Positions 1-8,863 of a DNA stretch of 64,000 bases are shown here, in pieces. A program made the translations under genes and the position numbers. The notes beneath the pieces are model-generated. The model did no database searches. It was not told where the DNA came from and saw only the letters and a program-made list of their open reading frames with translations. Location: the NCBI GenBank assembly GCA_041488375.1, contig JBGPPD010000002.1, positions 16,287-80,286 on the forward strand, read 5' to 3'. The DNA is from JAABQT01 sp041488375. Its GTDB lineage: Bacteria > Pseudomonadota > Gammaproteobacteria > Burkholderiales > SG8-39. Position 1 is the first letter of the stretch, and each line of letters starts with the position of its first letter.

Positions 1-453
1 GTGAAGGATTCCGCGAGCCCCACGCTGCATGACCAGCCGTTCTTTCGCAAACTGCCTGCCGAGTTGCAAGGCGCGAAGCCCGTGGCGCTCTTGTTCGAGA
101 CGCCCTACTGCACGGGGTGCGACGAATTGCACGGCGAAGGATTCCAGCGGCCGGAAGTGCGCGCGCTGCTGGGGCGATTCGACGTGTACCGCCTCACGCT
201 CGATGACCGGCGCGACTCCGCCGAAACCTGGGCGGGTGCGTTGCGCGTTGCCTATACGCCGACCATCGTGTTCTTCGACGGCGGCAAGGAAGTTTTCCGC
301 GTCGAGGCTTACCTGCGCCCGTTCCACCTCGCCTCCGCACTCGAGTACGTGGCGAGCGGCGCTTACCGCAAGGAGGCCTCGTTCCAGCGCTTCATCCAGG
401 CGCGTGCCGAGCGCATGCGCGCGCGCGGACAGAGCGTGGATTTGTGGGAATAG
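1..453 (+). CDS. thioredoxin-like fold protein, possibly incomplete at its 5' end
   Basis: This 150-residue protein has a thioredoxin-type redox motif, CTGC at residues 37-40, after a hydrophobic strand (VALLFETPY). A later segment, YTPTIVFFD, carries the expected cis-proline. The pattern fits SoxW or DUF255-like thioredoxin-fold proteins that reduce or oxidise disulfides. No signal peptide is visible, but the reading frame begins with GTG at the first base of the window, so an upstream start or secretion signal could be missing. It ends a few bases before the stop of the convergent dehydrogenase gene. The fold is fairly certain; the substrate is unknown. Confidence 0.7.
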   Translation: MKDSASPTLHDQPFFRKLPAELQGAKPVALLFETPYCTGCDELHGEGFQRPEVRALLGRFDVYRLTLDDRRDSAETWAGALRVAYTPTIVFFDGGKEVFRVEAYLRPFHLASALEYVASGAYRKEASFQRFIQARAERMRARGQSVDLWE

Positions 454-457
454 CGGC

Positions 458-3277
458 CTAGGCGACGAGCGCGCGCTCCAGCACGCGCGCCACGTGCAGG
501 GCGCGCCGCTCGGTGCCGTCGGCGATCTGGTGGCGGCAGCTGGTGCCGTCGGCGACGATCAGCGTCTCGGCGCCGGCCTGGCGCACCGCGGGCAGCAGGG
601 TCAGCTCGGCCATTTTCATCGATATCTCGTAGTGCTCGGCCTCGTAGCCGAAGCTGCCCGCCATGCCGCAGCAGCTCGATTCGACGCTCGACACCTTGAG
701 GCCGGGTACCAGGGACAGCACGCGTTGCACCGCGCCCATCGCGCCGAACGCCTTCTGGTGGCAGTGGCCGTGCAGCAGCGCTTGCTGCTCGAGCGGCTTG
801 AGCTTGAGCTGCAGCCGCCCGCCTTCCGCTTCCCGCGCGAGGAATTCCTCGAACAGAAACGCATTCGCCGCCAGCGCCTTGGTCTCCGGCAGCAGGACCG
901 TGTACTCGTCGCGCAGCGTGTACAGGCAGGAAGGTTCGAGACCCAGGATCGGTACGCCGTTCGCGACCCACGGCTTCAGGGCGTCGATCAGGCGCTGCGC
1001 CTCGCGCTTGGCCTCTTCCACCAGGCCGGCCGAGAGGAAAGTCCGGCCGCAGCACAAGGGCCGCTGGCCGAAGGTGGGTTGCGCAACGTGCACCCGGTAG
1101 CCGGCTGCCTCCAGCACGCGCACCGCGGCGCGCGCGTTCTCCGGCTCGAAGTAACGGTTGAAGGTATCCACCAGCAGCACCACCTCGCGGCCGCCGCGCT
1201 TGGTCCACACCCGGTCGACGAAGTAGTTGGCCCGCCATGCAGGCAGCGCGCGCCGCGTGGAGAACCCGAGCGCGGACCTTGACCAGCGCGAGACCAGGTT
1301 CGCGACCGGGGCCAGGCGCGCCGCCCAAGGCGCGTAGCGCGGCAGCCAGGCGATAGCGCGGTCGCGCAGCGAGAGGCCGTGGCGCGCCTTGTAGTGGGCG
1401 AGGAACTCGAGCTTCATGCGCGCCATGTCCACGCCGGTCGGGCACTCGCGCTTGCAGCCCTTGCAGGACACGCACAGGTCGAGGGCCTGCTGCACGTCCG
1501 CCTCGGCGTTCGCTCCCAACTGGCCCGACAGGGCGAGGCGCAGCGTGTTGGCGCGGCCGCGCGTGAGATGGGCCTCGTCGCGCGTGACGCGGTAGGACGG
1601 GCACATGGTGCCGGCGTCGAACTTTCGGCAGTGGCCGTTGTTGTTGCACATCTCCACGGCCTTGTCGACGCCGCCCCACTCCGACCAGTCGAGCACCGGG
1701 ATCGGCGCTTTGGCCGCGTAACCCGGCGGAAAGCGGAACAGGCGCGCGTCGTCCATCTTCGATGGATTGACGATCTTGCCCGGGTTCATCAGGCCCTTGG
1801 GGTCGAGCCAGGACTTGATTTCGCCCAGGCAGGCGGTGAGCCGCGGGCCGAAGAACGGCGCGATCCACTCCGAGCGCACCAGTCCGTCGCCGTGCTCGCC
1901 CGAGTAGGCGCCCTTGTATTGCTTGACCATGGCGCAGGCTTCCTCGGCGATGGCGCGCATCTTGGCGGCGTCGCCGGCCCGCATGTCGAGGATCGGCCGC
2001 ACGTGCAGCGTGCCGACAGAGGCATGCGCGTACCAGGTGCCGCGCGTGCCGTGCTTCGCGAACACCTGCGTCAGGCGGTCCGTGTATTCGGCGAGGTGCT
2101 CGAGCGGCACCGCGCAGTCCTCGATGAAGGACACCGGCTTGCCGTCGCCCTTGATCGACATCATGATGTTGAGGCCGGCCTTGCGCACTTCCCACAGGTC
2201 CCTCTGCAATTTCGCTTCGGTCACTTCGACCACGCTGCCCGGCAGGCCGAGGTCGGCCATCAGCTGCACCAGCTGCTTCAGCTTCGCGACTTGCGCCGCA
2301 GCATCATCGCCCGAGAACTCGACCAGCAGGATCGCGTCCGGCTCGCCGCGGATCACCGTGTCCACCGTGGCGCGAAATGCCGCGATGTCGCGCGCCAGGC
2401 CGATCATCGTGCGATCCACCAGCTCCACTGCCGAAGGTCCGAGCTTGACGATGTGCTGCGTGAGGTCCATCGCCGTGTGGAACTTGGGGAAGCGGCATAC
2501 GCCGAGCACCCTGTGCGCGGGGAGCGGGCTCAACTTGAGGCGGATGCGCTCGAACCAGGCGAGCGTGCCTTCCGAGCCGACCAGCAGGTGGGCCGAGTTC
2601 TCGTACGGCGGGCCGAGGTGGTCCAGGTTGTAGCCGGCGACCCGGCGCAGCACCTTGGGAAAGCGCACTGCGATCTCTTCCTTCTCGCGCTCGTAGAGCG
2701 CACGCAGCTTCCTCGTCAGTTCCGAGTCGTCGGTCATCGGGCCGAAACGCCGTGCGCGGCCGTCGCTGGTGACGGCGTCGATGGCGTGCACGTTGTGCAC
2801 CATGTTGCCGTAGGCGATCGAGCGCGAGCCGCAGGAGTTGTTGCCCGCCATGCCCCCCAGCGTCGCCTGCGCGCTGGTGGAGACGTCCACGGGAAACCAC
2901 AGGCCGTGCGGGCGCAGTTGCGCGTTCAGGGCGTCCAGCACCAGCCCGGGCTGCACCAGGGCGCTGCGTTGTCCGGCGTCGACTTCGAGCAGGCGGTCGA
3001 GGTGCTTGGAGCCGTCGATGACCAGTGCCGCGCCCACCGTCTGTCCGCATTGCGAACTGCCGGCGCCGCGCGGGAGCACCGGCACGCCGGACTCGACGGC
3101 GATGGCGAGCGCCGTGCGCGCCGCTTCCTCGGTGCGCGGCAGCACCACGCCGAGCGGCATCACTTGATAGATCGAGGCATCGGTGGCGTAGCGGCCGCGG
3201 GAAGCGGCGTCGAACAGGATCTCCCCGTCGACTTCCTTGTGCAGCCGGTGCGCAAGCGGGGACGACGCTTCGCTCAT
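458..3277 (-). CDS. FAD-binding and Fe-S-binding 2-hydroxyacid dehydrogenase (GlcD/YdiJ-like)
   Basis: The 939-residue protein fuses two modules. Residues about 40-500 are an FAD-linked oxidase of the PCMH/GlcD type, with the glycine-rich VLPRGAGSSQCG segment. The rest is an iron-sulfur module: a CNNNGHC...MCPSYR element, a CVSCKGCKRECP ferredoxin motif, and two cysteine-rich CCG domains (CCGRTF; CHQKAF with SSCCGMAGS). This layout is that of YdiJ-like D-2-hydroxyacid dehydrogenases, which oxidise substrates such as D-lactate, glycolate or 2-hydroxyglutarate and pass electrons to the membrane. It overlaps the upstream GntR gene by four bases (ATGA), so the two are probably co-transcribed. Divergent serine-glyoxylate aminotransferase suggests a glycolate-type substrate; this is inference. 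Confidence 0.85.
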   Translation of the reverse strand: MSEASSPLAHRLHKEVDGEILFDAASRGRYATDASIYQVMPLGVVLPRTEEAARTALAIAVESGVPVLPRGAGSSQCGQTVGAALVIDGSKHLDRLLEVDAGQRSALVQPGLVLDALNAQLRPHGLWFPVDVSTSAQATLGGMAGNNSCGSRSIAYGNMVHNVHAIDAVTSDGRARRFGPMTDDSELTRKLRALYEREKEEIAVRFPKVLRRVAGYNLDHLGPPYENSAHLLVGSEGTLAWFERIRLKLSPLPAHRVLGVCRFPKFHTAMDLTQHIVKLGPSAVELVDRTMIGLARDIAAFRATVDTVIRGEPDAILLVEFSGDDAAAQVAKLKQLVQLMADLGLPGSVVEVTEAKLQRDLWEVRKAGLNIMMSIKGDGKPVSFIEDCAVPLEHLAEYTDRLTQVFAKHGTRGTWYAHASVGTLHVRPILDMRAGDAAKMRAIAEEACAMVKQYKGAYSGEHGDGLVRSEWIAPFFGPRLTACLGEIKSWLDPKGLMNPGKIVNPSKMDDARLFRFPPGYAAKAPIPVLDWSEWGGVDKAVEMCNNNGHCRKFDAGTMCPSYRVTRDEAHLTRGRANTLRLALSGQLGANAEADVQQALDLCVSCKGCKRECPTGVDMARMKLEFLAHYKARHGLSLRDRAIAWLPRYAPWAARLAPVANLVSRWSRSALGFSTRRALPAWRANYFVDRVWTKRGGREVVLLVDTFNRYFEPENARAAVRVLEAAGYRVHVAQPTFGQRPLCCGRTFLSAGLVEEAKREAQRLIDALKPWVANGVPILGLEPSCLYTLRDEYTVLLPETKALAANAFLFEEFLAREAEGGRLQLKLKPLEQQALLHGHCHQKAFGAMGAVQRVLSLVPGLKVSSVESSCCGMAGSFGYEAEHYEISMKMAELTLLPAVRQAGAETLIVADGTSCRHQIADGTERRALHVARVLERALVA

Positions 3278-3963
3278 GCTGCCTCGCGCGCCGGCGCCGC
3301 CCGCAGATCGGCCAGCACGCTCGAGAGCTTGTGCGCCAGATGGTCCGCAAGCAGCGCCTTGATGCGGACCACGTCGCGCGCAGCGAGCGCCTCGAGGATC
3401 TCGCCGTGCTCACGCACCGCGGCGTCCCAACGCTCCTGCGACAGGTTCGCCATGTAGCGTGCGCGGCGCACGTTCGCGTTCAGTTGCCGGTAGGTGTTGT
3501 AGAGCACCGTGTTGCCGGAGTATTTCACGATCTTCAGGTGGATCGCCTGGTTGAACTTGAAGTAGCCGGCAAGGTCGCTGCGCGCGTGGTTGGCGAGCAT
3601 CTCCTGGTGCAGCAAGCGGATCTCGTTGATCTGGCCGTCGCTCGCTTTGACGCAGGCGAATTCGCCGGCGAGCGCCTCGAGCGCGCCCATCACCGCCAGG
3701 GTCTCCGCCAGCCGGACGGCATCGATCTCGGAAACGATCGCGCCGCGGTTCGGCAGCAACTCGACCAAGCCTTCGGTAGCGAGTACCTTGAAAGCCTCGC
3801 GCAGCGGGGTGCGTGACACGCCAATCTGCGCGGTAAGCAGTCGCTCGTTCAAGCGGACCCCGGGGGCGAGTCGCCCTTGGACAATCAGGTCGCGCAGCCT
3901 GTCCGCAGCTTCCTCGTGCAGGGGCCGACGGGTGATGGAAGTGATGTCTTGCGAGAATGTCAT
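3274..3963 (-). CDS. GntR-family (FadR/FCD subfamily) transcriptional regulator
   Basis: The N-terminal winged helix-turn-helix (ADRLRDLIVQGRLAPG, then QIGVSRTPLREAFKVL) is classic GntR. The C-terminal half is an all-helical FCD ligand-binding domain, with FNQAIHLKIVKYSGN and a late EHGEILEAL helix holding likely metal-binding histidines. I place the start at the ATG giving MTFSQD, ten codons inside the longest frame, since the upstream extension lacks conserved character. It overlaps the dehydrogenase start by four bases and is transcribed away from the aminotransferase gene. A perfect palindrome matching the FadR-type operator lies between them, so it probably represses both directions until a 2-hydroxyacid or glyoxylate-related ligand binds. 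Confidence 0.88.
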   Translation of the reverse strand: MTFSQDITSITRRPLHEEAADRLRDLIVQGRLAPGVRLNERLLTAQIGVSRTPLREAFKVLATEGLVELLPNRGAIVSEIDAVRLAETLAVMGALEALAGEFACVKASDGQINEIRLLHQEMLANHARSDLAGYFKFNQAIHLKIVKYSGNTVLYNTYRQLNANVRRARYMANLSQERWDAAVREHGEILEALAARDVVRIKALLADHLAHKLSSVLADLRAAPAREAA

Positions 3964-4049
3964 TTTGCATGCAGAATACAAAACTTCGTCCAAAATAGCA
4001 ACTTAAGCTTCTATTGTGGTGAGTTTGTATACAAAATGAGGAGATTTGG
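3964..4049. promoter_or_regulatory. divergent intergenic region with putative GntR operators
   Basis: The 86 bases between the two divergent genes hold a perfect 12-base palindrome, TTTGTATACAAA, at 4024-4035, only 15 bases before the aminotransferase ATG. A second, imperfect copy at 3964-3983 starts with TTTTGCATGCA and ends in ATACAAAA. FadR-subfamily GntR proteins commonly bind a core of the type TNGT...ACNA, which both sites fit. A ribosome binding site, AGGAG, sits at 4039-4043. Binding at both sites would cover both start regions. The palindromes are seen directly; the assignment to this regulator is inferred. Confidence 0.65.
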
Positions 4050-5246
4050 ATGAAGAGGACCGCTGGCCGTCATTTCCTGCAGATTCCGGGACCGACCAAC
4101 GTACCCGACCGGGTCCTGCGCGCGATCGACCTCCCGACCATGGACCACCGCGGGCCGGATTTCGCCGAACTCGGCAAGGCGGTCCTCGACGGCATGAAGC
4201 GCGTCTTCAAGACCAAGGGCCAGGTGGTGATCTATCCCGCCTCCGGCACCGGCGCCTGGGAAGCCGCGCTCGTCAACACGCTCTCGCCCGGCGACCAGGT
4301 CCTGATGTACGAGACGGGGCACTTCGCGAGCCTGTGGCAGAAGATGGCCGCAAAGCTCGGGCTGCAGCCAGAGTTCCTCGCGGGCGACTGGCGGACCGGG
4401 GCGGACCCGGCTGCCGTCGAAAGGCGCCTGCGCGAGGACGCCGGCCATCGCCTCAAGGCAGTCTGCGTTGTGCACAACGAGACTTCGACTGGCGTCACTT
4501 CACGCATCGGCGAAGTGCGCAAGGCGATCGACGCGGCAAGACATCCCGCGCTGTTGATGGTGGACACCATCTCGTCGCTCGCGTCGATCGACTACCGGCA
4601 CGACGAGTGGGGCGTGGACGTCACCGTCGGCGGCTCGCAGAAGGGCTTGATGCTGCCGCCGGGGCTGTCCTTCAATGCAATTTCCGACAAGGCGCTGGCC
4701 GCTGCCAGGTTGGCGAAGCTGCCGCGCGCCTACTGGGGATGGGAGGAAATGATCGCCAACGGCAAGGCGGGCTATTTCCCCTACACGCCCGCCACCAACC
4801 TGCTCTACGGCCTGCGCGAAGCGCTGAAGATGCTGCTGGACGAAGAGGGCCTCGACAACGTCTTCGCGAGACACCAGCGCCACGCGGAAGCCACGCGCCG
4901 CGCAGTGCGCGCCTGGGGGCTGGAAGTGCTGGCGACGAATCCCGCCGAATACAGCGGGGCGCTCACCGCGGTTCTGCTGCCGGCGGGACACGACGCCGAC
5001 CGGGTACGCAAGATCATCCTCGAGCATTTCGACATGTCGCTCGGCACGGGCCTCGGCAAGCTCGCGGGCAAGGTGTTCCGCATCGGCCACTTGGGCGACC
5101 TCAACGACCTGACGCTGATGGGCACGCTGGCGGGCGTCGAGATGGGCCTGCAGCTCGCGGGAGTGCCCGCCAAGCAAGCCGGCGTGCAGGCCGCCATGCA
5201 ATACCTCGCCTCGGTCCACGCGGCCGAGAAGCGCGCGGCGGCATGA
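4050..5246 (+). CDS. serine-glyoxylate aminotransferase (class V PLP enzyme)
   Basis: The 398-residue protein opens with FLQIPGPTNVPDRVL, a hallmark of serine-glyoxylate and alanine-glyoxylate aminotransferases, and has the PLP-lysine segment GGSQKGLMLPPG with K198. The cofactor aspartate lies in MVDTISSLAS. The enzyme moves the amino group of serine to glyoxylate, giving glycine and hydroxypyruvate, in photorespiratory-type or serine-cycle metabolism. AGGAG precedes the ATG. The last codons overlap the enoyl-CoA hydratase start (ATGA). Divergence from a GntR-controlled 2-hydroxyacid dehydrogenase suggests a glycolate to glyoxylate to glycine route. Donor specificity (serine, alanine or aspartate) cannot be fixed from sequence. 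Confidence 0.88.
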   Translation: MKRTAGRHFLQIPGPTNVPDRVLRAIDLPTMDHRGPDFAELGKAVLDGMKRVFKTKGQVVIYPASGTGAWEAALVNTLSPGDQVLMYETGHFASLWQKMAAKLGLQPEFLAGDWRTGADPAAVERRLREDAGHRLKAVCVVHNETSTGVTSRIGEVRKAIDAARHPALLMVDTISSLASIDYRHDEWGVDVTVGGSQKGLMLPPGLSFNAISDKALAAARLAKLPRAYWGWEEMIANGKAGYFPYTPATNLLYGLREALKMLLDEEGLDNVFARHQRHAEATRRAVRAWGLEVLATNPAEYSGALTAVLLPAGHDADRVRKIILEHFDMSLGTGLGKLAGKVFRIGHLGDLNDLTLMGTLAGVEMGLQLAGVPAKQAGVQAAMQYLASVHAAEKRAAA

Positions 5247-6022
5247 GCGAGCCGGTCTACGTCGAGCGCGACGGCGACCTCGCCACCGTCGTCCTCAACC
5301 GGCCGGAGCGCATGAATGCGCTCGACAAGGCGATGTGGATGCGCCTGGGCGCCGCCATGCGCGAGCTCGGCGCGGACGAGCACCTGCGCTGCATCGTGTT
5401 GCGCGGCGCGGGCGGCAAGGCGTTTGCCGCGGGCGCCGACATCAGCGAGTTCGCCAACGAGCGCGCCAACGCCGCGCAGGCAAGACGCTACGGCGAGGAC
5501 GTCGCCGGCTCGATGCGCGCGCTGGCGGCGTGCCGCCATCCCACCGTGGCGCTGATCGAAGGCGCTTGCGTGGGCGGAGGGCTGCTCGTCGCCTCGCAAT
5601 GCGATCTCAGGATCTGCAACGAGTCGGCGCGCTTCGGCGTGCCGGTGAAGAACCTCGGCCTCACCGAAGCCTACGACGAGCTGCAGGGCATGCTGCGCGT
5701 GCTCGGGGCCGCGGCGAGCCTCGAGATCCTGCTCGAGGGGCGCATTTGGGGCGCTCGCGAAGCCTACGAGAAGGGGCTCGTCAGCCGTGTGGTCCCGGAT
5801 GCCGAGGTGGTCAAGGAAGCCTACGCCGCTGCGCGGCGCGTCGCGGACGGCGCGCCGCTGGTGGCGCGCTGGCACAAGAAATTCATCCGCCGGCTGGCCG
5901 ATCCCCGCCCACTCAGCACGGAGGAAACCGCCGAGAGCTACGCCTGTTTCGACACTGAGGACTTCCGCATCGGCTATCGGGCGTTCCTGGACAAGAAGAA
6001 GCCGCAGTTCAGCGGGCGCTAA
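5243..6022 (+). CDS. enoyl-CoA hydratase/isomerase family protein (crotonase)
   Basis: This 259-residue crotonase-fold protein contains the CoA-binding element AFAAGADISEF and the oxyanion-hole segment EGACVGGGLLVASQCD. The usual catalytic-glutamate region is replaced by LGLTEAYDELQG, which is unusual, so the reaction may not be simple hydration. The ATG overlaps the aminotransferase stop, so translation is probably coupled. A CaiB-like CoA-transferase follows on the other strand, so a CoA-thioester substrate in the same pathway is plausible. The family is certain; the substrate is unknown. Confidence 0.8.
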   Translation: MSEPVYVERDGDLATVVLNRPERMNALDKAMWMRLGAAMRELGADEHLRCIVLRGAGGKAFAAGADISEFANERANAAQARRYGEDVAGSMRALAACRHPTVALIEGACVGGGLLVASQCDLRICNESARFGVPVKNLGLTEAYDELQGMLRVLGAAASLEILLEGRIWGAREAYEKGLVSRVVPDAEVVKEAYAAARRVADGAPLVARWHKKFIRRLADPRPLSTEETAESYACFDTEDFRIGYRAFLDKKKPQFSGR

Positions 6023-6045
6023 GGCGCGCTGACTCGGCCAGCAGC

Positions 6046-7263
6046 CTAGATCGCGCCCTCGGCGCGCAGCGCCGCGATCTGCGCGGGGCTCCTGCCGAGG
6101 CGCTCGCGCAGGATCTGCTCGGTGTGCTCGCCGAGCGTCGGCGGCGCGAGCTTGTATTCCAGCGGCGTGCCCGAAAAGCGCATCGGGCTCGCCACCGTCG
6201 GCAGCTTGCCGGCCACCGGGTGGTCCAATTCGACGCGCACGCCGCGCGCGCGCACCTGCGGCTCCTCGAATACCTGCGCCAGGTCGTTGATCGGCCCGTT
6301 GGGCACGCCAGCGGCTTCCAGCCGCGCCAGCCACTCGTGCGTGGAGCGGGTCGCGAAGATGTCCTGCAGCAGCCGCGTCAGTTCAGCGCGGTTCTCCACC
6401 CGCTTGCCGTTGGTGGCGAAACGCGCATCGCCGGCCAGTTCCGGGCAGCCGGCCGCGTCGCAGAACTTGCGGTAGAGATTGTCGTTGCCGCAGGCGATGA
6501 TGACCTCGCCGTCGGCGGTGCGAAACGGCTGGTAGGGCACGATGTTCGGGTGCAGGTTGCCGATGCGCGCCGGCGGCTTGCCGGTCGCGAAGTAGTTGGT
6601 GTTCTGGTAGGCCAGCAGCGCAATCTGCGAATCCAGCAGCGCGAGGTCGAGATGCTGTCCCTTGCCGGATTCCGCGCGATGCGCGAGCGCCGCGCAGATG
6701 GCGATCGAGGCGTACATGCCGGTGATGATGTCGGCAACTGGAACTCCCGCGCGCATCGGCTCGCCGCCAGGCTCGCCGGAGACGCTCATCATGCCGCCCA
6801 TGCCCTGGATCATGAAGTCGTAGCCCGGTCGCTCGCGGTACGGCCCGGTCTGGCCGAACCCGGTGACCGAGCAGTAGATGAGCTGCGGGTTGAGGCCCTG
6901 CAGGTCGTCGTAGCCCAGCCCGTAGCGCGCTAAGTCGCCGACCTTGTAGTTCTCGATCAGGACGTCGCTGGATCGGGCGAGTTCCCTGATGAGCGCCTGG
7001 CCCGCCGGACTCGAGATGTTGACCGTGACCGACTTCTTGCCGCGGTTGGCGGAGGTGAAATAGGCGGAGTCCTTCGTGTCCCGGCCTGCGCGGTCCTTCA
7101 CCCAAGGCGGCCCAAAGGCGCGCGAATCGTCGCCGATCTTCGGCCGTTCGATCTTGATCACTTCCGCGCCCAGGTCGGCGAGGTTCTGCCCGGCCCAGGG
7201 CCCGGCCAGTACGCGCGACAGATCGAGCACCCGGATATGCGACAACGGTCCTGCCATGTTCAT
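6046..7263 (-). CDS. family III CoA-transferase (CaiB/BaiF, formyl-CoA transferase-like)
   Basis: The 405-residue protein has the family III start LSHIRVLDLSRVLAGPWAGQ and the nearby LGAEVIKIERP. The catalytic aspartate is probably D178 in GVPVADIITG, followed by the CoA-loop region. Such enzymes move CoA between carboxylates through an aspartyl-CoA intermediate; members act on oxalate/formate, carnitine, succinate/itaconate or aromatic succinates. A second in-frame ATG two codons downstream (MAGPLS) could be the true start. The gene lies tail-to-tail with the enoyl-CoA hydratase. The substrate is not predictable, although acids of glyoxylate or oxalate metabolism would fit the neighbourhood. 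Confidence 0.85.
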   Translation of the reverse strand: MNMAGPLSHIRVLDLSRVLAGPWAGQNLADLGAEVIKIERPKIGDDSRAFGPPWVKDRAGRDTKDSAYFTSANRGKKSVTVNISSPAGQALIRELARSSDVLIENYKVGDLARYGLGYDDLQGLNPQLIYCSVTGFGQTGPYRERPGYDFMIQGMGGMMSVSGEPGGEPMRAGVPVADIITGMYASIAICAALAHRAESGKGQHLDLALLDSQIALLAYQNTNYFATGKPPARIGNLHPNIVPYQPFRTADGEVIIACGNDNLYRKFCDAAGCPELAGDARFATNGKRVENRAELTRLLQDIFATRSTHEWLARLEAAGVPNGPINDLAQVFEEPQVRARGVRVELDHPVAGKLPTVASPMRFSGTPLEYKLAPPTLGEHTEQILRERLGRSPAQIAALRAEGAI

Positions 7264-7273
7264 GTCCCCCTTG

Positions 7274-8068
7274 TCACCACAAGTGTGCCAGCATGCGCAG
7301 CCCTAGCGCGAGCAGCGTCAGCGCGAACACCATGCGCAAACGCTTCACCGGCAGCCGGTGCGCCAGGCGCGCGCCGAGCGGCGCCATCGGCATGCTGGCG
7401 GCCACGACCAGCAGCAGAGCCGGCAGGTACACATAACCCAGGCTCCATGGCGGCAGGTCGGACACGCGCATGCCTTGCACTACATAGCCGACCGTGCCCG
7501 CCACCGCGATCGGAAAACCGTTCGCCGCGGCCGTGCCGATGGCGCGTTTCAACGGCAGATTGCACCACGCAAGGAACGGGATCGAAAGGAACGCGCCACC
7601 CGCCGCCAGCACGCTCGAAATGGCGCCGATGCCGGCGCCGGCTGCGAACAGCCCGCCACTGCCCGGCAGCTGGCGCCCGGGCTTCGGCTTGATCTCCACG
7701 AACATTTGCGCAGCCGCGTAAAACATGAATCCGGTGAAGAACACCGCCAGCGGCCGCGTCGGGATGAAGCTGGCGAGCAGCGCGGCCGCCAGCGAGCCCG
7801 CGAGGATGCCGGGCGCCATCGCGCGCGCCACCGGCCAGTCCACGCCGCCGTGGCGGTGATGCGCGCGCACGCTGGAAAGCGACGTGAACGTGATCGTCGC
7901 CAGCGAAGTGGCAAGCGCCAGATGCATCATGTGCTCGCCCGGAAAGCCATTGGCGGTGAATACGAAAACCAGCATCGGCACCATCACCATGCCCCCGCCG
8001 ATGCCGAGCAGTCCCGCGAGGAACCCCACGGTCACGCCGATGACGAGGTAAGCCCACCACCAGTCCAC
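7274..8068 (-). CDS. TauE/SafE (TSUP) family membrane permease
   Basis: This is a highly hydrophobic 264-residue protein with about eight predicted membrane spans. It has the repeated glycine-rich pattern of the sulfite exporter family (GFLAGLLGIGGGMVMVP near the N-terminus and a second GAGIGAISSVLAAGGAF element). Family members export sulfite, sulfoacetate, taurine-derived products or other small organic anions. The start is GTG; its first base is the last base of the upstream phosphatase stop, which argues for co-translation. Ten bases separate it from the CoA-transferase start, so the three minus-strand genes may form one operon. The substrate is unknown. Confidence 0.82.
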   Translation of the reverse strand: MDWWWAYLVIGVTVGFLAGLLGIGGGMVMVPMLVFVFTANGFPGEHMMHLALATSLATITFTSLSSVRAHHRHGGVDWPVARAMAPGILAGSLAAALLASFIPTRPLAVFFTGFMFYAAAQMFVEIKPKPGRQLPGSGGLFAAGAGIGAISSVLAAGGAFLSIPFLAWCNLPLKRAIGTAAANGFPIAVAGTVGYVVQGMRVSDLPPWSLGYVYLPALLLVVAASMPMAPLGARLAHRLPVKRLRMVFALTLLALGLRMLAHLW

Positions 8069-8850
8069 TAGCGCTCGCCCAGCAGGTGCGCGACAAGCTC
8101 GGCGAAGCCTGCGCCGGCTTGCGCCTGCGTGACGTACTTCGGCGGCGCCGGCAGCCGCCCGGCGAAGCGCGCGACGTTCGCGACGCCGACCGAGTTCGCG
8201 AAATAGGCGAACATCGGCGCGTCGTTGGGCGAGTCGCCCGCGTAGGCGTACTGCGCATTCGCCGAATCGAGGTCGGTCGCGAACTTCTCGGCGAACAGGA
8301 TCCTGGTCATGGCCAGCTTGTCGTAACCGCCAAACCAGCCGTTGACGTGGATCGAACTGATCTTGGCGGACAGGCCCGCTTCACGCATCAGCGCGGCGAT
8401 GCGCTCCGCCGCCTCCAACGGCAGCGCCGGCACGTCCTCGCAATAGTCGATCGCGAGGTCGGCTTCGCGGTAGGCCTGGTCGGACGCCAGCGCACAACCC
8501 GGGGCCGCGGCGAGGATGCGCTGCGCGATCGCCGCGAGGCGCGCGCGCTTGTCGGCGCGCGTTGCCTCCGGGTCATGGAAGCGCTTGTGCAGCTTGCCCG
8601 ATTCGTGGCGGAAATAGAACGCCCCGTTCTCGCCCACGACGGCGTCCACCGGCCACATGCGCGCAATGTGGTCGCACCAGCCGGCGGGGCGTCCGGTCAC
8701 CGCGATCACCATGCGTCCTGCCTGCTTGAGCCGTTCGAGCGCTGCGTAGGCCTGCGCGGTCAGCCGGCCTTCGGTGGTCAGCGTGTCGTCGATGTCGAAC
8801 AGCAGGCCGCGCAGTCGTTCTGCGCCGCGCAACTCGGCTAGCGGCTTCAT
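8068..8850 (-). CDS. HAD-IIB family sugar-phosphatase-like hydrolase
   Basis: The 260-residue protein has the HAD nucleophile motif DIDDTLT (D19, D21), a motif II region MVIAVTGRPAGW, and the motif IV metal-binding segment YAGDSPNDAPMF. The cap lies between motifs II and III, as in the Cof/sucrose-phosphatase/mannosyl-3-phosphoglycerate phosphatase branch. It probably removes phosphate from a sugar phosphate or related small molecule in the cytosol. The stop overlaps the GTG start of the permease gene by one base. A mannosyl-3-phosphoglycerate phosphatase label is possible but not demonstrable. Confidence 0.82.
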   Translation of the reverse strand: MKPLAELRGAERLRGLLFDIDDTLTTEGRLTAQAYAALERLKQAGRMVIAVTGRPAGWCDHIARMWPVDAVVGENGAFYFRHESGKLHKRFHDPEATRADKRARLAAIAQRILAAAPGCALASDQAYREADLAIDYCEDVPALPLEAAERIAALMREAGLSAKISSIHVNGWFGGYDKLAMTRILFAEKFATDLDSANAQYAYAGDSPNDAPMFAYFANSVGVANVARFAGRLPAPPKYVTQAQAGAGFAELVAHLLGER

Positions 8851-8863
8851 GGAGGGCGCGATT

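Noticed and set aside
1379..3457. A 692-codon open frame opposite the FAD/Fe-S dehydrogenase
   Set aside because: The real gene on the minus strand has complete flavin and iron-sulfur motifs; the antisense product has low-complexity composition only.
4046..5242. Upstream extension of the enoyl-CoA hydratase frame across the aminotransferase
   Set aside because: The extension is arginine-rich shadow sequence in a different frame of the aminotransferase; the crotonase starts at the ATG at 5243.
7260..8258. A 332-codon frame overlapping the TauE/SafE permease on the same strand
   Set aside because: It is arginine/threonine-rich and out of frame with the clearly hydrophobic permease sequence.
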